Source: Bordetella parapertussis
Lineage (GTDB): Bacteria > Pseudomonadota > Gammaproteobacteria > Burkholderiales > Burkholderiaceae_D
Direction of reading: 5' to 3'
Assembly: GCA_945883145.1 (NCBI GenBank)
Contig: CAMCXB010000047.1
Location: forward strand, 1-19,122
DNA length: 19,122 bases
This document shows, piece by piece, positions 1-7,413 of this stretch (positions are counted from its first letter, which is position 1; every line of letters starts with the position of its first letter). The notes under the pieces are model-generated. The model ran no database searches and had not been told where the DNA came from. It worked only from the letters and a program-made list of their open reading frames with translations. Position numbers and translations under genes: made by a program.

Positions 1-453
1 GATCATCTCAATTTAACGAGCGCATTAAACCGAATCGACATGGCCTCGATCGTTTTTTTCATCGGCATCTTACTTGCCGTGGCAACGCTGGAGCACTCAC
101 ACATATTACCTTCGTTGGCGAATTGGTTAAGCGAAACAATAGGTAGAGAAGATTTAATCGTACTTTTAATCGGCATTATTAGTGCCATTGTGGATAACGT
201 GCCATTAGTAGCAGCTTCTATTGGTATGTATAGCCTAGAACAACATTTACCAGATAGCTTTTTGTGGCAGTTTTTAGCGTATTGCGCTGGTACAGGTGGC
301 TCTATCTTGATCATAGGCTCAGCTGCTGGTGTTGCTGCGATGGGCTTGGAACGTATTGATTTTGTTTGGTATCTTAAAAAAATCAGTTGGCTTGCATTTA
401 TTGGTTATCTAGCAGGTGCTCTCATCTACATCATACAAATTTCAATACTCTAA
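1..453 (+). CDS. nhaD: NhaD-family Na+/H+ antiporter, 3' part only
   Basis: The reading frame is open from the first base, so the gene starts outside the window and only the last 150 residues are seen. NhaD proteins are inner-membrane antiporters that expel Na+ (or Li+) in exchange for H+. The visible part is almost wholly hydrophobic helices. It carries a VDNVPLVAA segment (about residues 64-72 of the fragment) and CAGTGGSILIIGSAAGVAAMG, which is characteristic of NhaD and ion-transporter (IT) superfamily members. The stop is TAA at 451-453. An ATG at 40 is internal and not a plausible start, because the frame and the family similarity continue upstream of it. Only 18 bases separate it from the next antiporter gene, so the two are probably cotranscribed. 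Family assignment is firm; the exact ion preference is not visible. Confidence 0.85.
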   Translation, partial: DHLNLTSALNRIDMASIVFFIGILLAVATLEHSHILPSLANWLSETIGREDLIVLLIGIISAIVDNVPLVAASIGMYSLEQHLPDSFLWQFLAYCAGTGGSILIIGSAAGVAAMGLERIDFVWYLKKISWLAFIGYLAGALIYIIQISIL

Positions 454-471
454 TAAATCAATAAAAAAATT

Positions 472-1710
472 ATGCTTGAACTTGTTGCAAGCTGTTTGGT
501 GTTGACAGCGCTACTGGCTTATATAAATTTTCGATTCATTCATCTTCCCATCACGATAGGGTTAATGGTTACCTCATTAGGCCTTTCATTATTAGTTATT
601 GTTTTAGATTTTATAGGCATTGATTTTGGTATGCATCTCAGCATGGAAAATATGTTGAGAAGCATTGATTTTTCTGCTGTACTCATGCAAGGAATGCTTT
701 CTTTTCTATTGTTTGCCGGCGCTCTACATATCGATCTCACTGAACTTAAATTCTATCGTTGGCAGATTTTAGTGTTAGCATTTTTTTCCACATTACTCTC
801 AACTTTTATTATAGGTTTAAGTGCGTGGTTAGCCTTACCAGTTATAGGTATACAACTCCCACTCATATATTGTTTGCTGTTCGGAGCACTCATTTCTCCA
901 ACCGATCCCATTGCAGTAATGGGCATACTTAAAGTAGCAGGGATACCAAAAAATCTAGAGTTAGTCATTTCTGGTGAATCACTATTTAACGATGGTGTTG
1001 GCGTTGTTATTTTTTCGATTTTAATGGGGATACTTCTACTCGGAAAAATGCCTACACTGAACGAAGGGCTAGGATTACTAGCGCATGAAGCAGGTGGTGG
1101 ATTATTGTTCGGATTACTACTTGGCTATATTACATTTATTCTTTTGCGCAGTATTGATAGCTACCAAGTTGAAGTAATGATTACTTTAGCTGCAGTTATG
1201 GGCGGATATATGCTGGCAAGTAAGCTACACGTCTCTGGTCCACTCGCTATGGTTGTTGCCGGATTGATTATTGGCAATTATGGCCGTGAATTTGCTATGA
1301 CACAAACCACACGCTTATATGTTGATATGTTTTGGGAAATGATAGATGGCATACTTAACGCTGTTTTATTCGTATTAATTGGAATGGAAGTACTACTCAT
1401 TGCATTTTCATGGAACATCGCTCTATCTGGTTTCATAATGATCATCATCACATTAATAGCACGCGCCATTACGGTATGGTTACCAGTACATTTTTTCACA
1501 AGTTACTTTAAGCTACCCAAACGAGCTGGACTAGTTTTAACATGGGGAGGGCTAAGAGGTGGAATTTCTGTTGCTCTCGCTTTATCACTTCCTTTTGGAG
1601 AAGACCGTGACACCGTTTTATCCTTAACCTATTGCATCGTAGTGGCTTCTATACTAATTCAAGGACTTACCATAGGAAAGCTCACTAAACGCGTGACTAA
1701 TCAAGCATAA
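472..1710 (+). CDS. CPA1-family Na+(K+)/H+ antiporter (NhaP-like)
   Basis: A 412-aa polytopic inner-membrane protein with about 12 hydrophobic segments and no long cytoplasmic tail. Signature stretches of the CPA1 family (Pfam Na_H_Exchanger) are present: SPTDPIAV near residue 143, SGESLFNDGVGVV near 165, and TWGGLRGGISVALALS near 360. The two acidic residues of the ND motif region and the conserved Arg of the GGLRGG segment are those expected for ion binding and structure. It exchanges cytoplasmic Na+ or K+ for external H+. The ATG at 472 has no clear Shine-Dalgarno sequence in the A-rich 18-base gap after the upstream antiporter gene, so coupling to that gene is likely. The length is normal for the bacterial family. 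I cannot assign it to a named subtype. Confidence 0.85.
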   Translation: MLELVASCLVLTALLAYINFRFIHLPITIGLMVTSLGLSLLVIVLDFIGIDFGMHLSMENMLRSIDFSAVLMQGMLSFLLFAGALHIDLTELKFYRWQILVLAFFSTLLSTFIIGLSAWLALPVIGIQLPLIYCLLFGALISPTDPIAVMGILKVAGIPKNLELVISGESLFNDGVGVVIFSILMGILLLGKMPTLNEGLGLLAHEAGGGLLFGLLLGYITFILLRSIDSYQVEVMITLAAVMGGYMLASKLHVSGPLAMVVAGLIIGNYGREFAMTQTTRLYVDMFWEMIDGILNAVLFVLIGMEVLLIAFSWNIALSGFIMIIITLIARAITVWLPVHFFTSYFKLPKRAGLVLTWGGLRGGISVALALSLPFGEDRDTVLSLTYCIVVASILIQGLTIGKLTKRVTNQA

Positions 1711-1785
1711 AACTAGTCCAGCATAAAATTTACTTGTTTAACAAACTTATAAAACTGATTAACTTAAATTACCTAAATTCGTGGT

Positions 1786-1804
1786 TTCAAGTACGAAGTG
1801 CAAC
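1786..1804 (+). repeat. IS30 element, inverted repeat at the transposase 3' end
   Basis: The sequence TTCAAGTACGAAGTGCAAC matches the reverse complement of 2811-2829 with one mismatch (T versus G at position 7). The transposase stop codon (TGA, 1789-1787 on the minus strand) lies inside this repeat. Confidence 0.8.
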
Positions 1805-2739
1805 ACGGTTTAAAGATTCATGAAACACCTGATGTGGGGTTTTAAATCCCAATCGTTTTCTTGGGCGGTGATTCAATCGATCTTCAATCATTTTAAGCTC
1901 TTCATCAGTAACAGTAGATAAACGACGCTTTTTAGGGATGTATTGCCTTAGTAAGCCGTTATAGTTTTCATTCGATCCACGCTGCCAGCTTGCAAAGGGA
2001 TCAGCAAAGTAAGCCATCGATCCTAATGACGTATCAATGAACTTATGCTCCGCAAATTCTTTACCGTATCGTATGTAATCGTCTTAACCAGCGAAGCGAG
2101 TGGTTTAAGCCGCTTAATAATAGCGGCACTGACTTCATCAGACGTCTTACGATTAACCTTGCTCACCACTGCATAGCCGCTTTTTCTTTCAACAAGTGTC
2201 ACGATAGCATGTTGATGCGCCGCTCCAATAACAGTGTCATCTTCCCAATGACCGACATGGGAGCGTCTCTCAATCGAATCTGGTCTCTCACTTATAGAGC
2301 GTCGGTCTGGGATTTGACCTCGTCGATCATAGCCACTTGCATAGCGTTTACGTCTTTTTTTCTGGCATCGCAAAGAGCGCCATAAATGACCGCCTTGCGC
2401 TTTATCTGCATAGATCTTGTAGTAAATCGTCTCATGGCTAATCGGCAGCTGACTGGCTATTTATTCAGGACTCCATTGCAGACCGAGAAGAGATCGCACT
2501 TCAAGCACAATCTGTTCATCAATTTCTCTGGCATTTCGGCTTCCTTGCGAACGCTCATAAGACAAATTCTGCGCTTGGCGTGGTCTATAGCCTCGACGAC
2601 CACAGCCACGACTTATTTCTCGACTAATCGTCGATTTATGGCGCCCCAAAATCTGGGCAATTTCAGATTGTGTTTGACCTGCTTTCATGAGCGCATAAAT
2701 CTGGTAACGTTCGGTAAGGCTCTCGTGTTTATAGGTCAT
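1787..2739 (-). pseudogene. IS30-family transposase, broken by a nonsense and a frameshift mutation
   Basis: Three fragments together give a full IS30 transposase. The N-terminal part (from ATG at 2739) has the helix-turn-helix with AQILGRHKSTISREISRG. The middle part carries GHWEDDTVIGA with the first catalytic Asp. The last part has SNENYNGLLRQYIPKKR with the catalytic Glu. Fragment 1 ends at an in-frame TAA (2463-2461), exactly where relatives read WSPEQIAS, so CAA has become TAA; the same frame continues with IASQLPISHETIYYK. Fragment 2 loses frame after ITYD. Adding one A near 2067 restores YDNGKEFAEHKF and joins fragment 3 (from about 2067 down). The second catalytic Asp lies right at the frameshift. 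Both lesions are single-base, so inactivation looks recent. A TTG eight codons upstream of the ATG is open but not needed. Confidence 0.88.
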
Positions 2740-2810
2740 AGGCTTCTTCGACTGGCTGGTCAAAAAGCTTTGATACTAATGCATCTCAGCCATTCAACCC
2801 GTTAATCAAA

Positions 2811-2829
2811 GTTGCACTTCGTCCTTGAA
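2811..2829 (-). repeat. IS30 element, inverted repeat at the transposase 5' end
   Basis: Read on the minus strand this is TTCAAGGACGAAGTGCAAC, the partner of 1786-1804. It lies about 70 bases upstream of the transposase ATG. Confidence 0.8.
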
Positions 2830-2890
2830 TTCACCATTGTGTATTTTTTTTAAATTTTTTAATAGGCAGGTTATGGATGGTCGATTACGC

Positions 2891-2953
2891 TGCGCTAATC
2901 GTACCTACAAATCACAACACAAGCAGCTAATAAATGTGCGGTTGATTAGCGCA
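2891..2953. repeat. 10-bp inverted repeat at the end of the fliJ gene
   Basis: TGCGCTAATC at 2891-2900 is the exact reverse complement of GATTAGCGCA at 2944-2953, with 43 bases between. The second arm covers the fliJ stop codon. A further imperfect copy (GATTACGC, 2883-2890) abuts the first arm and could form a local hairpin with it. On the minus strand no run of T follows, so this does not look like an intrinsic terminator. The rest of 2830-2945 holds nothing else I recognise. Confidence 0.4.
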
Positions 2954-3377
2954 AGTTGAATTGCGTGATCCCTGCTTGATCAGTTTGTTTTTGTTCGAGT
3001 TTGATGTCAGCGTTTTTCTTATTGGTAGCATCGCGCTCTACCATGGCTTCCATTTTGAGTTGTTGTCTATAAGCTTCTGACCACAAAGCTTTAACGCGCT
3101 CTAGTTCTGCTTGTGCAGTTTCCATTTGTGCAGTCACTCTTTCTGTGAGTGAGCCTAAATGCTCAAGAAATTGTCGATATGCCAGATTGTCTGCAATCAT
3201 ATGCATTTCTTTTTGTGTGGCGTGATAACGGGTTATGTAATCAACACGCAAAGTTTCTATATGATCCAGACTAGCTTGCAATTGTGTGACACGCGCACGC
3301 GCTGTCACAACCACAGACTGTGCTTCTTCTGTTGCTGTTTTTGCGCGATTAGCTAAAATTTTCCAAGTGTTGTTCAT
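2946..3377 (-). CDS. fliJ: Flagellar export protein FliJ
   Basis: A 143-aa, highly charged, almost entirely alpha-helical coiled-coil protein, close to the usual FliJ length of about 147. FliJ is the soluble central-stalk component of the flagellar type III export gate. It sits in the FliI hexamer ring and contacts FlhA. Sequence identity alone is weak in this family. The call rests on the two long antiparallel helices (about residues 5-55 and 65-120), on Gln/Glu/Ala heptad-like spacing and above all on its place directly downstream of fliI. The start is ATG at 3377, 45 bases after the fliI stop, with no strong Shine-Dalgarno sequence. It is the last gene of the fliE-J run here; beyond it lies an IS30 remnant, so fliK and the fliL-R genes usual at this place are not present on this side. 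Confidence 0.88.
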   Translation of the reverse strand: MNNTWKILANRAKTATEEAQSVVVTARARVTQLQASLDHIETLRVDYITRYHATQKEMHMIADNLAYRQFLEHLGSLTERVTAQMETAQAELERVKALWSEAYRQQLKMEAMVERDATNKKNADIKLEQKQTDQAGITQFNLR

Positions 3378-3422
3378 GTGCCGTATGTTTTATTCAGTTG
3401 TTAATTGTGGTGACAGGGTGAA

Positions 3423-4745
3423 TCAGACTGCCATCAGCTCTCTAATCTCTTGTCTGGTTTTTTCATAATCTTCATTGATGTGCATATCTTGTTTTAAGAA
3501 ATGCTCTAAGCGAGCACGCAAGGCGATTGCTTGATCAATGTCGGGATTCGATCCTGCTTCATATGCACCTACTGAAATCAAATCTTGATTTTGTTGATAC
3601 AAGGACCACAATCGTCTGAAACGATTCGCTGTGTGTAAATCACCAGGTGCTACTAGATTTTGCATCACACGTGAGATGGAGCCATTCAAATCAATCGCTG
3701 GATAATGCGATGCATCCGCTAATTTACGTGACAACATGACTTGACCGTCAAGCGAGGCACGTGCAATGTCCACAATCGGATCTTGTGCATCATCACCTTC
3801 AGCCAACACGGTATAAATCGCTGTGATCGCACCATAACCATGACGGCCTACTCCAGTGCGTTCAATTAAATTCGGTAGTAATGCAAACACAGAAGGTGGA
3901 TAACCTTTTGCTGTCGGTGGTTCGCCAATGGCTAGTCCAATTTCACGTTGAGCATGCGCCACACGCGTTAAGCTATCCATCATCATCAAAACGTTTTTGC
4001 CTTGATCACGAAAATATTCTGCAATCACATGCGTGAGATGAGTAGCTTTGAGTCGCAACACTGGTGAAACATTAGCAGGTGCTGCAATGACGACGGCTTT
4101 TGCGCGCCCTTCAGGACCGAGCACTTCATTAATGAAGGCTTGTACTTCACGACCACGTTCACCGATCAATCCAATCACAACCACATCGGCTTTAGTAAAG
4201 CGCGTCATCATGCCTAAGAGCGAGCTCTTACCTACACCTGAACCTGCGATTAAACCTATACGTTGTCCTCTACCCATGGTGAGTAAGCCATTAATGGCTT
4301 TGACACCGACATCCAAGACTTGATTAATCGGACCACGCTCCATAGGATTAATGGGCAAACCAAGTAAAGCAAGTTTGTCTGGACATTCTGGTGCAGGCAA
4401 TCCATCTAAGGGTTCACCTAGAGGGCCAATCACACGACCTAACAGTTCAGGTCCTAGACTGGCTTCTGAGGAATGACTAATGACACGCACTGTTGCACCT
4501 GGACCGATACCAGCTGAATCCGTGAAAGGCATTAAGAATAAAGTTTGATCATTAAAGCCGACAACTTCAGCGGCTAATTTTTGACCACCAGTACCTTCGA
4601 TTTCGCAATGCGCACCGAGTGGTGCCATGATGCCGCGTGCTTCTAAGGTCATACCAACCAAACGCGCTAAGGTACCTGTGTGACAAGGCGCTGGTGCACG
4701 TGTTTGATTAATGAGTCCTTCTACGACATCGGCATAATCAATCAT
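3423..4745 (-). CDS. fliI: Flagellum-specific ATPase FliI
   Basis: A 440-aa protein homologous to the F1 ATPase beta subunit; it forms a hexamer at the base of the flagellar export apparatus and hydrolyses ATP to help unload substrates. An N-terminal beta-barrel domain spans about residues 20-95. The Walker A loop GSGVGKSS is at 168-175, GLIGERGREV with the catalytic Glu is at 192-201, and the Walker B strand VLMMMDS is at 252-258. The C-terminal region (about 350-440) is helical. Length and motifs are normal, so it should be active. The ATG at 4745 overlaps the fliH stop by 8 bases (4738-4745), indicating translational coupling. FliH, its negative regulator and tether to the C-ring, is encoded immediately upstream. 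Confidence 0.97.
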   Translation of the reverse strand: MIDYADVVEGLINQTRAPAPCHTGTLARLVGMTLEARGIMAPLGAHCEIEGTGGQKLAAEVVGFNDQTLFLMPFTDSAGIGPGATVRVISHSSEASLGPELLGRVIGPLGEPLDGLPAPECPDKLALLGLPINPMERGPINQVLDVGVKAINGLLTMGRGQRIGLIAGSGVGKSSLLGMMTRFTKADVVVIGLIGERGREVQAFINEVLGPEGRAKAVVIAAPANVSPVLRLKATHLTHVIAEYFRDQGKNVLMMMDSLTRVAHAQREIGLAIGEPPTAKGYPPSVFALLPNLIERTGVGRHGYGAITAIYTVLAEGDDAQDPIVDIARASLDGQVMLSRKLADASHYPAIDLNGSISRVMQNLVAPGDLHTANRFRRLWSLYQQNQDLISVGAYEAGSNPDIDQAIALRARLEHFLKQDMHINEDYEKTRQEIRELMAV

Positions 4746-5982
4746 GATCTAAACCTGTAGGAGGAACTCCTGATTCATGATTTTCATTAGCTTGTGCGTT
4801 TGTTGTGTTGGTTGTGTTAATTGCACTAGAGACTGCGACTGTTTCTACATCTTGTTGGCGACTTTCCATACGCGCTGCCAAGCTATTACCTACACCAGCA
4901 TTTGTACTTGCATTATTGCGCCAACCTGTAGGCGCTGCTTCTTTTAATGATTTACTTAATGCTTGTACACGTCTTTCAATTAAATCCTCAACCACTGCAC
5001 CATCGAGTGAGACACGGACACTACCGCGCTGCAAAGTGGAGTTGGGACGCAAGCTAATGGTTGTACCAAACTGCTCGGCTAAAGGTTTATAGAGTTCGAG
5101 ATCATCGGGATTCAAATGAACGATGAGTGTTTTTTCACTACTCTCTGACATTTCACGTACACAGTTTTCTACCATGCGTGAGATGACTTGACCTGATTGC
5201 GTTAATTCACCACGCACTAATTGTTCTGCGAGATGCACGGCTAATTTTTTGACAGGATCAAATAAAGCATCTGCATCAGTGGATAATTCTTTTATACCGT
5301 CAACCATAGATTGCAGAGCGGTGACTTTGGCATCCATTTCGGCTTTGAGTTCAGTTAATGCTTGTGCATAACCTGTGTCAAATCCTTGCTGATGTCCTTC
5401 TGCATGCGCAGCTATGTGTGCTTCTTCGCGCGCTGCTTGAACTAAACTAGTCACAGCTTCATTACTTAAATTAGGTGTTTGTTCTGCTTGAATAAGCTCA
5501 ACTTCTTCTTGCTCGGCCACACTTTCTTCTGCAGCGGCTGCTATAGCAGCCGCTTGCGCTGCTTGTTGTGCTGCTTGCTCTGCCGCTACTTGTGCGGCTT
5601 GTTGTGCGGCTTGTTCTGCTGCTTGTTGTTCTGCTTGAGCACGCGCTGCTTGCTCTGCTGCCAGTTGGTTGGCTTCTTCTGCGGGTGATGTTGTTTTTGT
5701 TTCAGATGCAGAAGGATGGTGTAATGTTGATCCAAGATCGACTTCTTGATCTAAGTCCTGATCAGCATTCTCTGCTATGAAACGATGATTAACGGATTCC
5801 TCTTCTTCTCTACCTAAACGGTCGGGCACAAAGGCTGTAGCCTTGCGACGCTCTGATTCGGCCACAAATTGTGGCCCTTCTTTTTCTAGCAAATTTTGGA
5901 TAGAAAAGTCGTTGGTTTCCGAATCGAACATGAGATTCGGCATCCATTGCTTGCGCACCGGCGTTTTGCGAAGTTCAGACAA
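4738..5982 (-). CDS. fliH: Flagellar assembly protein FliH with long Ala/Gln-rich insert
   Basis: A 414-aa protein, far longer than the 230-270 residues common for FliH. FliH forms a dimer that binds FliI and docks the ATPase to FliN in the C-ring. Residues 1-100 are polar, with an early Trp (residue 13) where FliH carries its FliN-binding aromatic residues. Residues 101-155 are an Ala/Gln/Glu low-complexity helix. Residues 184-209 hold the Gly-spaced segment typical of FliH (EGHQQGFDTGYAQAL). The C-terminal domain (about 235-350) binds FliI, and the last 60 residues are Asn/Thr-rich and probably unstructured. The start is taken as TTG at 5982, overlapping the fliG stop by 8 bases with GGAG upstream; ATG at residue 14 is the alternative. 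It overlaps fliI by 8 bases. Confidence 0.9.
   Translation of the reverse strand: MSELRKTPVRKQWMPNLMFDSETNDFSIQNLLEKEGPQFVAESERRKATAFVPDRLGREEEESVNHRFIAENADQDLDQEVDLGSTLHHPSASETKTTSPAEEANQLAAEQAARAQAEQQAAEQAAQQAAQVAAEQAAQQAAQAAAIAAAAEESVAEQEEVELIQAEQTPNLSNEAVTSLVQAAREEAHIAAHAEGHQQGFDTGYAQALTELKAEMDAKVTALQSMVDGIKELSTDADALFDPVKKLAVHLAEQLVRGELTQSGQVISRMVENCVREMSESSEKTLIVHLNPDDLELYKPLAEQFGTTISLRPNSTLQRGSVRVSLDGAVVEDLIERRVQALSKSLKEAAPTGWRNNASTNAGVGNSLAARMESRQQDVETVAVSSAINTTNTTNAQANENHESGVPPTGLDHD
5518..5682 (-). repeat. Degenerate repeat coding the Ala/Gln/Glu tract of FliH
   Basis: The DNA is an imperfect array of short units coding AAEQAAQQ-like steps (FliH residues 101-155). On the plus strand it shows as recurring GCTTGTTGTGCGGCTTG-type blocks. 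Such arrays change length by slippage or recombination, so strain-to-strain size differences are likely. Confidence 0.7.
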
Positions 5983-7096
5983 AATCTGCTCCGCCTGATG
6001 CTAAGATCAGATCACCTGATTCAGAGAGCTTACGTGCAGAACGCATGACTTTCTTCTGTGCGTCCTCTACTTCAGTCATACGCAATGGACCTTTGGCTTC
6101 CATATCATCGATAAACATGCCACGTGCACGACTCGACATATTGCTAAAGAACTTGTCTTTAATTTCGTCACTTGCACCTTTTAGGGCAGTCATCAAAAGA
6201 TCTGGCTCTACTGCACGCATCAGCGCTTGGATACCACGGTTATCCACTGAGCCCAGATTATCAAAGCTAAACATATTATCTTGAATACGCAGCATGAGTT
6301 CTTCATCAATCTGACCCACGCCTTGCAGAATTGCGCCTTCTAATTCCACTTTAGTGAAGTTCATGATTTTTGCAGCAGCCTTCACACCACCAAAACTCGA
6401 CGATGCTGCAGAAGCATTGTTAGAGAATTGTTTTTTCATGATAGTTTCTAATTCTTCCATCGCAGATGGTTGAACGGTATCCAGACTCGCTACACGTTGT
6501 ATCACTTCAGGACGTGATTCAACCGGCAAAAATGCCAGTACGTCAGCAGCTACTTCTGATTCCAACACGGAGAGAATAATGGCGGTGACTTGAGGATGTT
6601 CACCACGTATCATCTCGGCGATAGCACGTGCATCCATCCATTGCAAAATTTCTAAACCACGGCTAGCGCGATTGGGCATGATGCGTGATAGTACTGACGC
6701 TGCTTTATCCGGACCTAGTGCCCGTTTCAATACCGTTTCTACGTATTCAATTGTTCCCAATGAAAGACTGGTTTGTTTTTTCAGTGTTTCAACAAATTGA
6801 TCTAACACTGCGTTGACTGCTTCTTGTGACAGATCAGCAACCGAGACCATGGCAGCACCTAAAGCCTGTACTTCTTTAGGATCGAGGTAACTAATGATGT
6901 TGGAAGCTAGGTCTTCTCCCAATAGCAACATCAACACCGCAGCACGCTGGGTGTTGGTCATCGCTTCTAATTCAGCTTTCAACGCTTCCGACATAGGAGG
7001 CGGCTCTGATTTAGGCTTAGGAGCATCCGGCGCTTTTTCCTCTTTGGGAGCTGCCTTCGCTTTTGCTTCTTTCTTATCTTCTTTTTTATCCGCCAT
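5975..7096 (-). CDS. fliG: Flagellar rotor/switch protein FliG with N-terminal extension
   Basis: FliG links the MS-ring (FliF) to the C-ring and takes up torque from the stators. The protein is 373 aa versus about 330 usual. The excess is an N-terminal tail of roughly 45 residues rich in Lys, Glu, Ala and Pro, placed before the FliF-binding domain that begins near MTNTQRAAVLMLLLGE. The middle domain carries the GEHPQ motif near residue 165. The C-terminal domain has the charged torque helix (DNRGIQALMRAVEP) followed by MSSRARGMFIDDMEAKGP. All three classical domains look intact, so it should be functional. The ATG at 7096 has GAGGT upstream. It is separated from the preceding 70-aa gene by 86 bases, the widest gap in this operon, and its stop overlaps the fliH start by 8 bases. 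Confidence 0.97.
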   Translation of the reverse strand: MADKKEDKKEAKAKAAPKEEKAPDAPKPKSEPPPMSEALKAELEAMTNTQRAAVLMLLLGEDLASNIISYLDPKEVQALGAAMVSVADLSQEAVNAVLDQFVETLKKQTSLSLGTIEYVETVLKRALGPDKAASVLSRIMPNRASRGLEILQWMDARAIAEMIRGEHPQVTAIILSVLESEVAADVLAFLPVESRPEVIQRVASLDTVQPSAMEELETIMKKQFSNNASAASSSFGGVKAAAKIMNFTKVELEGAILQGVGQIDEELMLRIQDNMFSFDNLGSVDNRGIQALMRAVEPDLLMTALKGASDEIKDKFFSNMSSRARGMFIDDMEAKGPLRMTEVEDAQKKVMRSARKLSESGDLILASGGADFV

Positions 7097-7182
7097 CTTC
7101 GACCTCTGTTACCGTTACTTTTATTGTTTGCTCAATGTTCTTTGTGAAGATCTTCTCGTAGTAAAGTCGAACTAAGACCCTA

Positions 7183-7395
7183 TTACTTCCCCTTCAACAT
7201 ATTTTTAATCATTAAGACGACGCGACCTTGTTCTTTTTCTGACAACACCTTTACCAGCACCAGTTTGTCTTCATAGCTATTCGCATTTTTCAGCATGTCT
7301 TCCGCCATGTTGTTTTTCTTCTTAGGCTTGAACTTCTTCTTCATCGCCTCCAAATCATTTGGATCTTCATCGTTCGGTTTATTTTCTTCTGCCAT
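7183..7395 (-). CDS. 70-aa stand-alone copy of the FliF C-terminal (FliG-binding) tail
   Basis: From residue 34, DMLKNANSYEDKLVLVKVL and what follows align without gaps to the last 37 residues of FliF from the gene just upstream. I count 19 identities by eye, including DML, ANSY, DK, GRV and KNM. The similarity extends upstream through LExxK and KPKK, so the whole protein resembles FliF residues about 607-665. In other bacteria this FliF tail folds with the N-terminal domain of FliG and holds the C-ring on the MS-ring. There is no membrane segment or signal peptide. It has its own ATG (7395) with AGGA in front, 18 bases after the fliF stop, and is followed by fliG after 86 bases. A soluble FliG-binding protein is the natural inference. 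I know of no named gene for it. Confidence 0.85.
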   Translation of the reverse strand: MAEENKPNDEDPNDLEAMKKKFKPKKKNNMAEDMLKNANSYEDKLVLVKVLSEKEQGRVVLMIKNMLKGK

Positions 7396-7413
7396 GATAT
7401 TTCCTAGTTAACT

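Larger units (their letters stand above)
1786..2829 (-). mobile_element. IS30-family insertion sequence, inactivated (about 1044 bp)
   Basis: The element is bounded by 19-bp inverted repeats that match at 18 of 19 positions (1786-1804 and 2811-2829). It contains a single transposase reading frame on the minus strand filling almost all of it, which is the usual IS30 layout and size. No convincing target duplication could be read from the flanks; the left flank is ..gtggt and the right flank ttcacc... IS30 elements make only 2-3 bp duplications, so this is not informative. It lies between the antiporter genes and the end of the fliJ gene and does not interrupt a recognisable gene. Confidence 0.85.

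Noticed and set aside
2386..2805. 139-aa open frame on the plus strand inside the IS30 element
   Set aside because: Antisense to the transposase N-terminal half; the minus-strand protein has clear IS30 motifs.
2855..2870. T-rich runs near the IS30/fliJ junction as an intrinsic terminator
   Set aside because: T runs are on the plus strand without a GC-rich hairpin before them, and on the minus strand they read as A runs.
5518..5682. Repeat array in fliH as a possible CRISPR or tandem-repeat locus
   Set aside because: Units are short, irregular and in frame with a clear Ala/Gln-rich protein segment; there are no spacers.
7146..7155. Palindrome GAAGATCTTC between the 70-aa gene and fliG
   Set aside because: Only 10 bp, with no flanking symmetry and no nearby promoter; compatible with chance.
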